NCBI GenBank assembly: GCA_002007295.1 | Contig: LNZM01000090.1 | Location: 1 to 41,167 of the forward strand | Direction: 5' to 3' | DNA: 41,167 nt | Source: Candidatus Epulonipiscioides saccharophilum | GTDB taxonomy: Bacteria; Bacillota; Clostridia; Lachnospirales; Cellulosilyticaceae | Shown: positions 23,601-28,013 of the stretch, one piece after another | Layout of the letters: each line of letters begins with the position of its first letter | How positions within the stretch are numbered: the stretch's first letter is position 1 | Translations under genes and position numbers: made by a program | Notes under the pieces: generated by a model | What the model was told of the DNA's origin: nothing | The model's input: only the letters and a program-made list of their open reading frames with translations | Databases searched by the model: none

Positions 23601-25644
23601 CAATAAATTTACGGTTAAACTTTCGAATAGATTAAATAGTTATAATTTAGAAAGAGAATTATATTTTAAAATTCAAACAGCAGATAATATTGAGGACAGA
23701 CAAGATTATCGGACGGCCGTTAAAGAGGCGATAGATATTTGTTTTCAAGATAACACTAATTTGGACGAAAGTACTGTTCATCCGGATATCATTTATATAG
23801 AAGATAGTCATTATGCTACCTTGTTGAGCGAATTAGAATCAGCTACACAAAATATAGCTAGCTTAACGGCAGCAATAGAAAGTGCTAAAAAAGGCAAAAA
23901 AACACCAACTTTTAATTTAAATGATAATTTAAAAACTGAAATTGACAATGCCGAAAAATTGGAAGCTTTAATTGTCACAACTGATCAAACAGGAAATCAA
24001 ACAGGAAAATATAAGGCTACTACACAAAATTTGACTAATTTTCAAAACGCAATTAATGTTGCAAAAATATCGTATGCGACTCACGATGCCAACATAGACA
24101 ACGCACAAAGTGATCTTATTTCAGAGAGGGATGAATTTGAAAGAACCCTTGTTTTTGATACTGATAAAACACTAGATAATTCTTTCACAGCGACAGTAGA
24201 AAACGGTGATTCTATAACAACAGTAGGATTCGATCAAGAAAATCCAGGAATATTTTTTAGTCCAACACCATCTGAAACGCAGGCATCTTTGAAATTTATA
24301 TATGATAATAATGAAGAACTTTCAATTGTGGCCAAAAAAGACGATGGTATAGATATAACAATAGATCCAGAAAAATCAACAGATGATAATACTAAGATAT
24401 ATACAATTCCAATCATAAAGACGGGCGGTACAATTAACGACATTATAGTTAATGGTAAAATATCTATAACTCGTACGCATCAATTTCCTAAAGTTAATTC
24501 AGTAACACCAGAACCGATAGAAATTACAACAGATTATTTAGTTACAATGATTAATGAAGAAAAGTCAACTTATCAAGATTTATCCAATGCGGTGAAATAT
24601 GCAAAAACTATTTGTTTTATAAATAAGACAAACAGTGACAGTGATTTATCTACTGTTCGTAAAGGAATTCGATTTGTCAATGTGACTGACCATGCTCAAG
24701 ATTTAGAAACAGCTTTGTTTAAGGCAAACGAAGCATTGCCTGAAGAATCAGGTATGAATACTGCATTATCTACTATGGACCAGCAAGAATTATTAACAAA
24801 TCTTACCAATGAATTTGAGAATATATTAGTTGGATCCAGTACTACTTTAAATGAAAATGTTGGGGTTTCGGAACTAAAAACAGCTATAAACACAGCTCGT
24901 GAATTACTGATTCAAACGAAAGTAGGTTCTGAAGGCGTAAGTTCACCGAATTATTTTGTAGAGCAGCAAGAGACCAAAAATACTTATATAAATGCAATAG
25001 CAACCGCAACTACTGTGTTGCATACAACAGGTGGCAATGTAAGTACAGCGAAAACTACTTTAGACGGAGCAACCGAGACATTTAAATCTGCATATTGTTG
25101 GCATAACGATAATTATGTTATAAAAAAAGTTGAGATTGATGGTTATGCTAATGCTAATGATTTATATGCACAGGCAAAAATTGATAAGACATCCGCAGAA
25201 AATAATATTGTTATTATTCTTCCTAACAGTATTACTGGTGAAAAAAAGTTAAGACTACAATTAACTGGAAAGAATGGTATTAATATAAGTGATATTACAA
25301 AGAATATAACAGATATTAGCGGTCTAACAGTTCATTTAAGTGATATTATTAATTCATCAGTTAATATTGATATAACAATATCTGATGGAGCAAATTTGAC
25401 TCCAAACCAAACATTTACAGTAACTTTAAATTCAAATTGTTCAGAGGAGAATGGAAAAATAGAATTAACTTTTTCAATTACAAAAGGAGAACCAACAAAC
25501 AGTTCTTCGCTCCATAGCATAGCACACCCTCACCCTACGGATGACCCAACACAAATAGCCTCAGCCCTTGCCAAACCTAGCTTAGCCAAAAATATGATCG
25601 GTAAAATCTCTCATGCTTTAAAAGGCGTTTTCGCAAGATTATAA
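2647..25644 (+). CDS. Giant secreted modular protein with FIVAR-like helical repeats and beta-sandwich-like modules
   Basis: A single frame of 7,665 codons (roughly 840 kDa). Residues 1-29 form a signal peptide (MKLKK, hydrophobic core, VLA-N). Residues 30 to about 150 are very acidic. Up to about residue 2385 I count about 22 helical units of roughly 100 residues, each with a helix, a G-x-K-F-V-[ST]-like strand motif, then two helices ending F-x-x-x-I-x-x-G-[ST]; this is the layout of FIVAR domains (PF07554-like). From W2388 to about residue 7600 a regular array begins: a beta-rich module starting near a Trp and containing V-P-x-G-T-x-x-F, then two helical units, 15 times, plus a last beta module near W7485. 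The beta modules resemble cadherin-like beta-sandwich domains, which is inference. No LPXTG, SLH, GW or LysM anchor is visible; the tail ends LKGVFARL. Probable role: extracellular fibre, adhesin or matrix protein. The ligand is unknown. Confidence 0.9.
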   Translation: MKLKKGLAAVLISTTLTSNLPIYAPVLANTSFEDTDNFSDEIFFDEQLFLQENSLDLSFSSHADELILSDQLLAFDEFSSPDFNSDSFIDDSSIIEDFEIMDQFSLPEEFVPESIGYEIPTLVDNSYVDHIEEIDYLQDILDEFDRVEAERKLVLVYENSTAEIQIGLKCISKDQMDAYISELTEFRTNLLGSYTDFMDETAYNSQKDMLESIEHNFKQHLDKGTYFSLNSLQTLLDNAQDVMFGIISGPQASDVAKGAKFVSHTIYDELTVHITEAESYLAMSVENITEMIIANIKTLETNLAQATQSFIDAIEIGTSIEGAKDLLADLISNAEDLNDKLACIEDGDLLYENQQYILKEDKQTFTDAIDDAQEILDAIYENGSTRDVEGAILAIRQATALIETKVRIYKELDTIELEQLIDSALKLSAEIETRDIAQISVLELMSDEEIPDNAFVTKEEMKALLNAIEIAQAIVADPKNLTTIDLAVQDLKVAIAIFKNNIKIGSEGEIEDVLQSFDMFINDIEDQYDDIMEKCKIINKDPEDVDKGQEYISKLADNTMRDAIDKAKEISEMIFSDLENCQATIFQERKNLEQALIVFKSSIQVGTKKLDVRMLERLIEDALEEKSDVVIRNESEDEVEAYIYFVDEETMNEFKAVIEAAQELVKNPLDIDDINAMENALDLAMDNFKDAKSRGRGENKQYVFEDLQTALSQTLSVKNGVLILEEDQLTEDIALGTKFILAEDFELFDNNISPIEREVEKLVEDQLRGYTPRINSNKIREYMVILEVAVTDFTDSLQIGTGLVVEVNELAEVVNNAFVAKMDVFEAEKSSYVMDGKSFVTPEIMAKFNEAINSATIAMDSPRDLLTVIDAKQALEDEIRVFKYAIEQGTKVSIIDLSELRNAINGLTRQTRNLIGTDLSAAEVPDSLTFVSPKEYDIIQTYLGRANTVLVDAEMLNEDSELSEIKDMEKRVSIALDHIYDVPFDIEIHDGRLEISELEEFFDNCLLLLENDIAIYPDDVRSEDVDQYVEYSTITDYKALMLEMAKARSVIENPYVFVDDQDSDKIESVIDTTLESLQEAYDSFYESTKYGDKDPNENYNDRKRNYNEEDDENSQLKDELKDEIKKLEDLLESANHIKFGIYVIATDNQSVEEGMAKGVKYVSIDAVNDLNDEINDVTNDFDNTLSDFNNIEDDDISTTEIEDVISSLEDYQDTLQDAISDFKYEIQEGEKVYEHLSNISALVEEIESAYAAMYGVKSINSIADLVSLGTKFVSPAELEEYIMNIAQAESVIRLASNATEQLVAETIYSLNDSIRKFKDAIQEGNYLDSTELLEKITEINRLLGNVITLGDRIQESEVDKGTVFISRSNRNNIIDLIIQAQTAIDNSDPIAMDEALESLDDIIRFEFADYIKVGTFANNTKLENQIEKAWHLIRNTIIMDDEMEPGNVANDLVYANYSMLETLADEIINGTSILLDPDAEIEEIAEQSRVIELAMEEFQKNIILGALFTRTGLDTSALIESIGEAKSVLEVTMPGTDPSLVETGLYIVDEEFIDNLIDKVRNAEFLLRNPGSKYSIESIIEDLDEQIDELVNNREEANGPVNLSMIESLINKAENIIADVNESEDTIDEEKLIQLFNKNIFEVPIGIKFVNTFEYNELTEALDDAQNKLSGNKQEVENATLNLSDAISLFQANIKSGKGSPESGADNVGKLLKAIQEANDQKKNVTILDLPPEQVAQGVKFVTSSMMESLNQILLEANLLLTKLLKEEGLLQSEHSQIENIIDELERVLTEEFNIEKGQLETGDLIELIAEAKSIREMDGDHKIYILLEDSDFLDSDPSNDTRDPITVDKGIHYVSPSVATELDLAIADAESAMASSRSSASKRSVDLEYNLQTAIETFQKSIKIGSATIGQATDTNNFFYMYMSTSSDDQSLAQTIQETESLVNKSTSEEIGILGTDKSASELDSRVQFVDKELRQSLDNALDEGKSKLALQEKGDDPDDLFDVARAINSIRVREQQLLAAAQSGLVNTEALRSLLANVMSDNLTIGQSTQYGVGDIDDPATNQTDSDKKIKVIDRPDDEPEYSFEYVDANVKFISSQEFQQIEDRIEDTINKLLALTDNQVDEDIAIKPLPTSLLPPSLRDTSLGEGGRSRSIEHNEVSQLKLQLEDAYNLLSEDNLKVGSANLYGEYEDIPSDKEGASLTQRIYSLRRPTMISPDKEAMMIDTIQILNEDPSNVQSAIQYVRTTEDKTELVNALEFAESLTVDNYTDPFDVSTALLRLKRAQRKVLQGEIDTPSNYEDLIKLIDYANSLRAIVGAGLSPSGRGMSAKLTGGEYVYTTNALALNDFDTQLDIAQKSLLKSNGSDEIASAINNLQAAIQQFIPQLKWDTDHSLTIDDLSELSFSHANTNDLIQDFQIEKSINPDTSKEIYVIKMPVGTNAFAIDLNFNLGLSEDQYAEVITDLDDENIFEDDSNKYSIAISEFQYTNPTIEIENSMLKIHDLRTLAENQLTIKLMHQFISPDMSIEYPSIEREIVYKFEVANTAETSDLLSRLSYANKLITDLEVITDKSIFESEQLGSEENPIHKGIRFITQSNEKILREALIQANNMKDDLLPDKRILAETITNLTHALESIDLGETSKPEIYELENVEKLNKLITDTQSLLTKGSWPFGPVNPTQEPWLEQSLDDNLDDISAQDLYNELIVANTYYHTLQDAYNIEERISELTKRSEQFADALMWKNGQTLDLESLEILTIAGQPMQGVNNSESKIAWADTGWSPIMDENNEPTWPNEYEQFAKIYLPAGCNEFLLKVAGKESVIVEPIPKEDEGIFIESDGSIKIENVSNLKTTEGTVDIRLSKAIDDLKVSKVVKFKIDIADDISLSDIIATAKEMMRGLKVVPNSVMSEYEDLDFEEKVHKGTKFITVENMQTLRSALNEAEKNLELGNNFGAEALQIALGKIHVGKAPIPTPDEINELTTKHLNKLESVLKKAEAILYYTTLVSNENDHNDIYGDPTLDKYCLTDMEYQAFQSAIAKITAIFITTYRDMQHNTPVDLNKEEHQLEVDIKTAIDQLSWRGNLTENDPDFYKLELGDGEESPLTDAITFSDASGVEINDIVKSETEENTIELQVPLGITNFTMNLAVKPHSSIHGAGEIEVTVPESGETELEVTMQHSLANDLVSQVNSQEQTTAADEVPEIPTISKTMKFSIVQNESTDLSSDLQSRIDYAKNAAQGVIMVSDGTENIYSGEKFLTVTEANSLVNAIQKAESLIDSGISETDEIQDAIKAITSSVEKIKVGSMPTIVVNAEDILIELNKAKALAAASVFAFKKTDEPNDRVTDKFGNQVEHYWTNDEENKLAFDKAIAKAQTAIVTSPTVEISNKAEIINDLHKAYGIFESTLNFYSDPSSNPSSVRSNILPSDITFATEIISDVIYSKSIDEHNNNIHTLKVPAGTKKLDLALKLDDGVNVKITEGNDFTGLEEPSLDNGEAKVSIDVVQNNPNEDKNVQLENRKFAIELECSKFSSDTAHTIFDVDDLGTAVPNIEKTETFILEEMLEPTRNDLAKRIEFAETLINGLIVLENPEAGTVKKSINIANKIELDRALRVAKRLTSTSSEVENQRAIERLTNALETIHKNENGIDLDEDNAILQGHMAEVEKVQTLISSTVISPDGNYDLDGLSIENYWVNSQAVGETLAESANVDHDLALTAIYQAIAEANTSIYGGSGLSSYDLETAVDKFVAYLRFKNASGFSAINISPAIEFTNSNDELITWITCKNNYDNSDLLALDQFTILAPTGEYKFNMKITPQPGVKIKSIVDGSTILDDAIIDNFVATSDPIILEVDNRAGSFTINLAHDFGATPIDYPEVINQIKFTIDNTTEASIPVSEIITKAEQEMNELEVIDENLVESTSINLFAVPEQLANNAIANKIHEGVKYISLEDWIALDNALKAAQELNNGGSATANSSEIQTLLTALANIKKGKAPKPTLDKTTQEKLTELRNKIIEAESIAYYTVRESLDDDNFKYRLDDQSEWEKFKGEIAKANTIIYTTTGSTSSMDEGLKNAVNNLQAEINAFIDKLKWSAADGLTPECTLDYIEVKNTTAGQFWSDLSGPNTSTGEHKSLITDDTGLAIQDIEYEFTEPTLENVNDLKTYKSKATITVPKGTTKFNLTLKVKDDSNILISANNMTAEECLIIPVTLPTSGKTKFNVTLSHNFDRLMSSRVRPEIYRPTIVKEIEIEVKTADTGDLGKRKEYIGHAISNLDDLSTSDTLVDEIQFKMLPNEIKAEEINKNVRFTTVDEMLYIYNAIKEATNPDVQLEAINKLTIGAEMIKKGQQETVTRIAPLSKAAVVDSSELLELVLGKIDSNGTLMDNDIKYKTSDEAIAKFMTAIGLAQAEIYSGPESKVIDDRQTAEALLKSMMEFSEQLSLKTPVESTNLLDMEIVGVKHAKTGQKIDAAKVTENIVDLSFKEITNEDISNETKLIVDNNEAYTISVPAGTTSFAFELKLNKDVKAQVSDGSDILATADYEINHSSTDNEMATIFIEYDDESDPAQWNIMDESGGNSSLVEMTANKFMLHLTYSSNGSDPDISKHIRFEIEEQVADSELALESVIDYAESLILDSSKKVETLLIVPDESSLSSVPDTQYAIYPAEKIKLDRALAVAYDLREKLKQGTIVVTKEAIKSAAENLSGALEAIQLGENTSGGAQYPNPDPNPENPTLFDQIYQVRELIKSTSVTNNLGGQDLDNIEIGNYKYWIEFEDKESALGSTPDDLDDNLLDLYTAIANAYSVSDTAINSDLSSAYESFIDYLRWNNSSADNPGMISIDELEISSNKVDGGLITGATWIGEWTEAQEKLTSASGVEGSGQSTLAENAVKALDKVIISVPQGTFGEHGSEATNLEIKITPAEYVKIAEPTPNNLPEMNGEFTLESGITIKVDENNPNSRIIMIDTETASPDFEFALTLTHDLDRHFAFETNKYPEVENEITFSIVEEQATSKVALEEMIEKVSVNFDDIEIINNDTVVTIDQIPAGIKFMTAAEKYALEKALEDAKSYVLVNETSMTSSYANPITLDMNTAMKNLVIAYNQVKIGTGAEQTQIVESNAYKALKGLIEEAKKLQKATVDIGIGEDTSNIYGSYFVKDAESKRTFEEAIATANYKLLTANDIAGVEELITAKSSLLAAQVVFVDKLIWRNIDSGANEYSLNVREAINNDEFDEGDLGDVTTSAGGKIEGAELEIETDSSTKEITGEIIIPWGTPQFKVKFEVKPAENTTDEPAKNSGIFFSSSLNPDNLSEDSIIIEVDDVSKLTKLNPSPEVGPTNEDVEYAGSFTIKMYHNLDGEISISETLSKPTIMREITVNVARRAEANPSPNSLTPVIENANVVLIEVLNESIKTFPDGTLKENVKKGDKFLTTSECEAIESAIASANALKIELDTEEIEDEDISKIQNAIAALNFATSQVKIGTNDNLINNPLPEVAKEDENGEILPPSPDLSFGENIVTCKETIKAFDPKVNEGSEEVVYELKLDEDGDIAESNEDAVIIKISQEVMHEYEEAIAKAYASYSNTTKPGQVANEEELKEALLSADRKFQQECLNAMLGAAQTQSVVANFVAENQWDESEVQFIEENQWNESVNLQGARVINSILRNYAYNEIKADTDFTHTNTTHLIEDIQYEGGFNSRFQYENTITVPYGTTKFDLALTLTNSKVKATIEPESIKNKVSIKQNPNINPADPKEQIITVDLGAGELDFDLKLKLGRFINLDFPFEVKIANAPNINALKERIKVAEAWMRETVVLNNDKLGGNVKSGINYITVENKRDFDKALKVAKNVPDSASAMEISTALDNLNGELEHISLGTGTFSDVSADTLKNNIVEAQKIIDKVFISSNDGIADENSLNVGENYWVDENAVETFYGVIADINEAIYCTTSALDETVQLNNLATAQFDFVEAIKWGAEKNSLAFENLADIEFTDLSGNKISDIDEASQSISVPDITDGMKFNMLVNPSSNEVEVEALYKKSGNPGTLGEFTVEPTSDNNYLVTVDTSFWDSSATNSMEIILKHTDGDRTLSQIYPFDIELTAIDNTALDKRLKQAYEFLASLDLATDELPSKVHAGIKFIGESEYTTLINAIEQANENTGSDYATLVKNLTEKMEITPKIGIASKPSLDYTELERYIAIAKANTVMENLLVKNNHSESLGTDEYLVSVANKKTLDEAIMDAKIALYTSTNASTQQEIDTATIKLDIANSKFLGELEWGDPTKYSLQIDDLKETVDSTLGSFKNSAGQDLAKIQLTDGDADSYPIITVPIGMKEFYVIVNKTEANNDSSFTIKTDEENVQIPNISGSGTVPAVKAKVEDGELILNLARATGEPALSRSVKYLIEEKDLDTANDLKRELGELANYAKGLLDTIIIILPDNTKAEQVHSGIVYVTETDLTQINSLITLANTTSQDSDNVDKEKIRNVIAELTAFLEKIKSGQAEEPSDYSSNDSSSNENSISSIISKAQDCANKAGEEDGKKIKLVNIASDQVDNQFWIEESKHETLLTAINEAEIVRHVTDSTLVDDTALLITTFKDAARKLEIAHSEYQANLHWQSNAQNTLSIGTMRFNNTVGNTISDITNVAGTTTEWPQIIIPAGTTEFNIVVDKQNADITLKAMLNSTALTESTSGQTVTIPITGLNLTAEQPTATLQITLSHTVGTFRQDRIIKYTIKNLDTDNHDYDNLTDRMNYVKTVISGIEVIVPNGTVNTSVPAGINYILEDDKNTLKEDFAHAKTLTLGSDPDDIKTAISNLTTEIQKVKVGTKIGFSDNNADLKNTIDKAIILAKSEDIKVSDSNSDNNYYWVPQSEKNIFLEAINTAQKVRYEITSGVSAEAATKTLLQARSKYIGLIKWDDDKALTLSAIATGDNGHFIDAIGLKIPDISVDVTQQENGIYIISVPEGTTKFNLEVSPTVSSDVTLSVESANNCQATLNDNTISVIDITNLSADDNKFTVKLSNRLNSYNLERELYFKIQTADNIEDRQDYRTAVKEAIDICFQDNTNLDESTVHPDIIYIEDSHYATLLSELESATQNIASLTAAIESAKKGKKTPTFNLNDNLKTEIDNAEKLEALIVTTDQTGNQTGKYKATTQNLTNFQNAINVAKISYATHDANIDNAQSDLISERDEFERTLVFDTDKTLDNSFTATVENGDSITTVGFDQENPGIFFSPTPSETQASLKFIYDNNEELSIVAKKDDGIDITIDPEKSTDDNTKIYTIPIIKTGGTINDIIVNGKISITRTHQFPKVNSVTPEPIEITTDYLVTMINEEKSTYQDLSNAVKYAKTICFINKTNSDSDLSTVRKGIRFVNVTDHAQDLETALFKANEALPEESGMNTALSTMDQQELLTNLTNEFENILVGSSTTLNENVGVSELKTAINTARELLIQTKVGSEGVSSPNYFVEQQETKNTYINAIATATTVLHTTGGNVSTAKTTLDGATETFKSAYCWHNDNYVIKKVEIDGYANANDLYAQAKIDKTSAENNIVIILPNSITGEKKLRLQLTGKNGINISDITKNITDISGLTVHLSDIINSSVNIDITISDGANLTPNQTFTVTLNSNCSEENGKIELTFSITKGEPTNSSSLHSIAHPHPTDDPTQIASALAKPSLAKNMIGKISHALKGVFARL
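9055..9095 (-). repeat. Palindromic element inserted in frame in the giant gene (minus orientation)
   Basis: CTCCCTCCGTCACTTCGTGA and the following ACCTCCCTCGGAGAAGGAGG match intergenic repeat copies (for example near 27785 and 2223). The hairpin GTCAC-TTC-GTGAC lies at 9063-9075. It is translated as LPPSLRDTSLGEGG (about residues 2137-2150), a Pro/Gly/Ser-rich stretch unlike the acidic helical sequence around it. It falls in the loop between the second and third helix of one FIVAR-like unit, keeps the frame and has no stop. Confidence 0.8.
9606..9655 (+). repeat. Palindromic element inserted in frame in the giant gene (plus orientation)
   Basis: The segment has two hairpins, CCCCCTCCGGGAGGGGG and GTCAGC-GAA-GCTGAC (9627-9641), followed by AGGGGGAGAATACGT. 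It aligns with the intergenic consensus of two hairpins then GGAGGGAGAAAGCGTGC. It is translated as LSPSGRGMSAKLTGGE (about residues 2322-2337), replacing the loop between helix 1 and the GEYVYTT strand of a FIVAR-like unit. The frame stays open. Confidence 0.82.
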
Positions 25645-25719
25645 ATTTTTTCCTTAAAATTGAAAAATTTTTCCTTTGATTGAATGTTATCTTAAATTCT
25701 TGTCCATAATACTTATTGT

Positions 25720-25739
25720 AGCTATCTTTTGGGATAGTT
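25720..25739 (+). terminator. Weak hairpin between giant gene and coiled-coil gene
   Basis: AGCTATC (25720-25726) and GATAGTT (25733-25739) can form a 7-bp stem with one G-U pair, followed by AAATTTAAATTTTT. It is a poor terminator, so read-through into the next gene is possible. The 132-bp gap holds nothing else I recognise. Confidence 0.3.
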
Positions 25740-25776
25740 AAATTTAAATTTTTATATTTATTAAGGAGTAATTCCA

Positions 25777-27696
25777 GTGATACTAGATAACATTCGATTC
25801 GCAGCCCTAAAGGCTATACACGAACAACAGATAAACGACAATAACTCTAATTCTGAGAAGGTTGATTTAATGAAAAGTCGTATGGCTAAACAGCACCAAA
25901 AATTTGTCGCTAAAGCTCAAGCCCAAAATGAGGAGTCCGTATCGGCGGATGTCGATCCAATTTCCAATTCCGATATGGATAATTTAGATGATCCTCATTA
26001 CGATGAATTCGATAACCCTCCTTATGTTCGCGACGATGAAGAGCAAGAAGCCTTTCTTCTCGCTTTAGAAAAAGAAATCCAATTTAAAACAGAACGTAAC
26101 CGTGCTATCCGAGAAGCCGAACCTAAAGAGCTAGATCCTAAAACTGAAAATAGAGTAAATTTCGAAGACCTACGCTTTGAACAAGAAATACTCTACTCTC
26201 AAAAATTGCGCATCTATGAGCTAAAACTTCGCTACCAGCAAGAACATGGTAAAGATCTAGACATCGACCAAGCTCTTCTATATGAACAAGAATTAGCAAA
26301 AAAAATACAACGAGAACAAACATTAGAGACTAAACAAGAAATACGCTACAAACAAGTACTAGAACGTGAAAAAGAACTGCTCCAGCAACAAGCACAATCC
26401 TTAGCCAAAGAAAAAGCACAAAAACTAGAGCCAGAATTAAACATAAAATTAGCCTCAGAACTAAAGTCAGAATTAAACATAAATTTAGCCCCTAAACTAG
26501 AGCCAGAATTAAACATAAAATTAGCCTCAGAACTAATAAAATTAACCCCTAAACTAGAGCCTGAATTAAACGTAAAACTAGCCCCTGAATTAGAGCCAGA
26601 ATTAAACATAAATTTAGCCCCTAAACTAGAGCCTGAATTAAACATAAAATTAGCCTCAGAACTAATAAAATTAACCCCTGAACTAGAGTCTGAATTAGAT
26701 GTAAAACTAACCCCTGAACTGGAGCCTGAATTAAACACAAAATTAGCTCCAGAACTAGAGTCTGAATTAAACACAAAATTAGCTCCAGAACTAGAGTCTG
26801 AATTAAACACAAAATTAACTCCAGAACTAGAGTCTGAATTAAACACAAAATTAACTCCAGAACTAGATTCAGAATTAAACATAAAATTAGCTCCAGAACT
26901 AGACTCAGACCCAGAACTTCAATCTTTAGAATATGAAGCAAAACGACTAGCCGAAGCTAAAAGACAAGAACAAGAAAAAAAATGGATGGCCAAGATTGCA
27001 GAAATAGAAGCAGACCCAGAATTTCAATATTTAGAATATGAAGCAAAACGATTAGCACGACTAACCGAAGCTAAAAGACAAGAACAAAAAAGAAAATGGA
27101 TGGCCATGAATACAAAAATAGAAGCTGAATTACAAGCCAAAGCACGAGAAAAAGAATTACAAGCCAAAGCACGAGAAAAAGAATTGCAAGCCGAGGTACA
27201 AGAAAAAGAATTACAAGCCGAGGTACAAGAAAAAGAATTGCAAGCCGAGGTACCAGAAAAAGAATTACAAGCTAAAGCACGAGAAAAAAAATTACAAGAT
27301 GAGGCACGAGAAAAAGAAATGCGCAATAAAGAAGTAGAACAAATAGCCAAACAACTAAACTTAGAGCTAGACAGTGGTATGAACTATAGAGAAGTTATAG
27401 AATTAGCACTAAAATTACGCTCTCAAAAAGAACAGGGACAAGAACTAGGGCCGGAACTAGAACTAGAAATACAACGTGTAATAGAAAATGGACTAAAACA
27501 AGTTGTGGAACAAGCAATGAAAAACATCCAAGGTACTAATTCTAAATCCTCTCCAAAATCTGATGAAGGTTATGCCTCAATGGCTGATGTAAACTTCGTA
27601 ATGAATAATTTCAAAAGATTTTTGGAGCATAATATTGCTAACATTTACAATAATAGTGTGGGTAACAGTGGGCATGAGCATGATGACGAGAGATAA
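25777..27696 (+). CDS. Repetitive charged coiled-coil protein of unknown function
   Basis: 639 residues starting at GTG 25777, supported by AAGGAG at 25763-25768. No signal peptide or membrane segment is seen, so a cytoplasmic location is likely. Residues 1-215 are charged helical sequence rich in Glu, Lys and Gln. Residues about 216-378 consist of a tandem 12-residue unit of the type LEPELNTKLAPE. Residues about 385-450 hold two diverged copies of a roughly 37-residue helical unit (LEYEAKRLAEAKRQEQ, KWMAK). Residues about 451-515 repeat an 8-residue unit (EKELQAKA-type). The C-terminal 100 residues are less repetitive and end GHEHDDER. It follows the giant gene by 132 bp on the same strand and may be cotranscribed. 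I recognise no family; a scaffold or filament-type role would be a guess. Confidence 0.85.
   Translation: MILDNIRFAALKAIHEQQINDNNSNSEKVDLMKSRMAKQHQKFVAKAQAQNEESVSADVDPISNSDMDNLDDPHYDEFDNPPYVRDDEEQEAFLLALEKEIQFKTERNRAIREAEPKELDPKTENRVNFEDLRFEQEILYSQKLRIYELKLRYQQEHGKDLDIDQALLYEQELAKKIQREQTLETKQEIRYKQVLEREKELLQQQAQSLAKEKAQKLEPELNIKLASELKSELNINLAPKLEPELNIKLASELIKLTPKLEPELNVKLAPELEPELNINLAPKLEPELNIKLASELIKLTPELESELDVKLTPELEPELNTKLAPELESELNTKLAPELESELNTKLTPELESELNTKLTPELDSELNIKLAPELDSDPELQSLEYEAKRLAEAKRQEQEKKWMAKIAEIEADPEFQYLEYEAKRLARLTEAKRQEQKRKWMAMNTKIEAELQAKAREKELQAKAREKELQAEVQEKELQAEVQEKELQAEVPEKELQAKAREKKLQDEAREKEMRNKEVEQIAKQLNLELDSGMNYREVIELALKLRSQKEQGQELGPELELEIQRVIENGLKQVVEQAMKNIQGTNSKSSPKSDEGYASMADVNFVMNNFKRFLEHNIANIYNNSVGNSGHEHDDER
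26421..26910 (+). repeat. 36-bp coding tandem repeat (12-residue unit)
   Basis: Units of about 36 bp around CTAGAGTCTGAATTAAACAC encode LE(P/S)ELN(I/T)KLAPE about a dozen times, with some irregular units that add KSELNINLAPK or lack part of the unit. Because the unit length is a multiple of three, other frames also stay open across it; those frames are shadows. Confidence 0.85.
27128..27320 (+). repeat. 24-bp coding tandem repeat (8-residue unit)
   Basis: About seven to eight units of 24 bp encode variants of KELQAKARE / KELQAEVQE. Neighbouring units are nearly identical at the DNA level, suggesting recent slippage or unequal exchange. Confidence 0.85.
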
Positions 27697-27708
27697 CGAC
27701 TAAATTAG

Positions 27709-28013
27709 AACAATCTAAAAATTACCCCTTTCACTACCCCCTTTGTCTTCACAAAATTGTGGGACAGCAGTGCCCCCTCTAATTCCCTTCGTCACTTCGT
27801 GACACCTCTCTCCCGGATAGAGGCAAAGGTCAAGTGTGTCGCTTCGATCTACTCTATCCGTATAGTCATCCTCTCTGAGGAGGAAAGCCACGAAGTGGCA
27901 AGGTGGAGTAACGCTACCACCTTCCGAACCTCTCAGTCACTTCGTGATAGCTCTACTAAAAGGAGAGCCTATATGGAAGGTTTAAGTGTGCTGCTACCCT
28001 ACATGTCATACAT
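27709..28013. repeat. Repeat cluster after the coiled-coil gene
   Basis: This gap starts with AACAATCTAAAAATTACCCC (27709-27728), the inner part of the element-end motif also seen at 1874 and 37010. It then holds hairpin repeats in minus orientation: CTTCGTCACTTCGTGACACC near 27788, a variant near 27850-27900 with GCCACGAAGTGGC, and CAGTCACTTCGTGATAGCTC near 27946 followed by a CTACTAAAAGGAGAG hairpin. A frame at 27757-28023 crosses it but has no plausible ribosome binding site or protein-like composition. Confidence 0.65.

Noticed and set aside
25500-25644. Toxin or LPXTG sorting domain at the end of the giant protein
   Set aside because: No LPXTG-hydrophobic-basic pattern and no recognisable toxin motif; the tail is only about 45 residues.
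2647-25644. Non-ribosomal peptide or polyketide synthase
   Set aside because: The size would fit, but no adenylation, condensation, ketosynthase or carrier motifs are present; the sequence is a secreted repeat protein.
26346-26882. Minus-strand protein of 178 codons
   Set aside because: It is antisense to the 36-bp coding repeats; a repeat length divisible by three keeps several frames open by chance.
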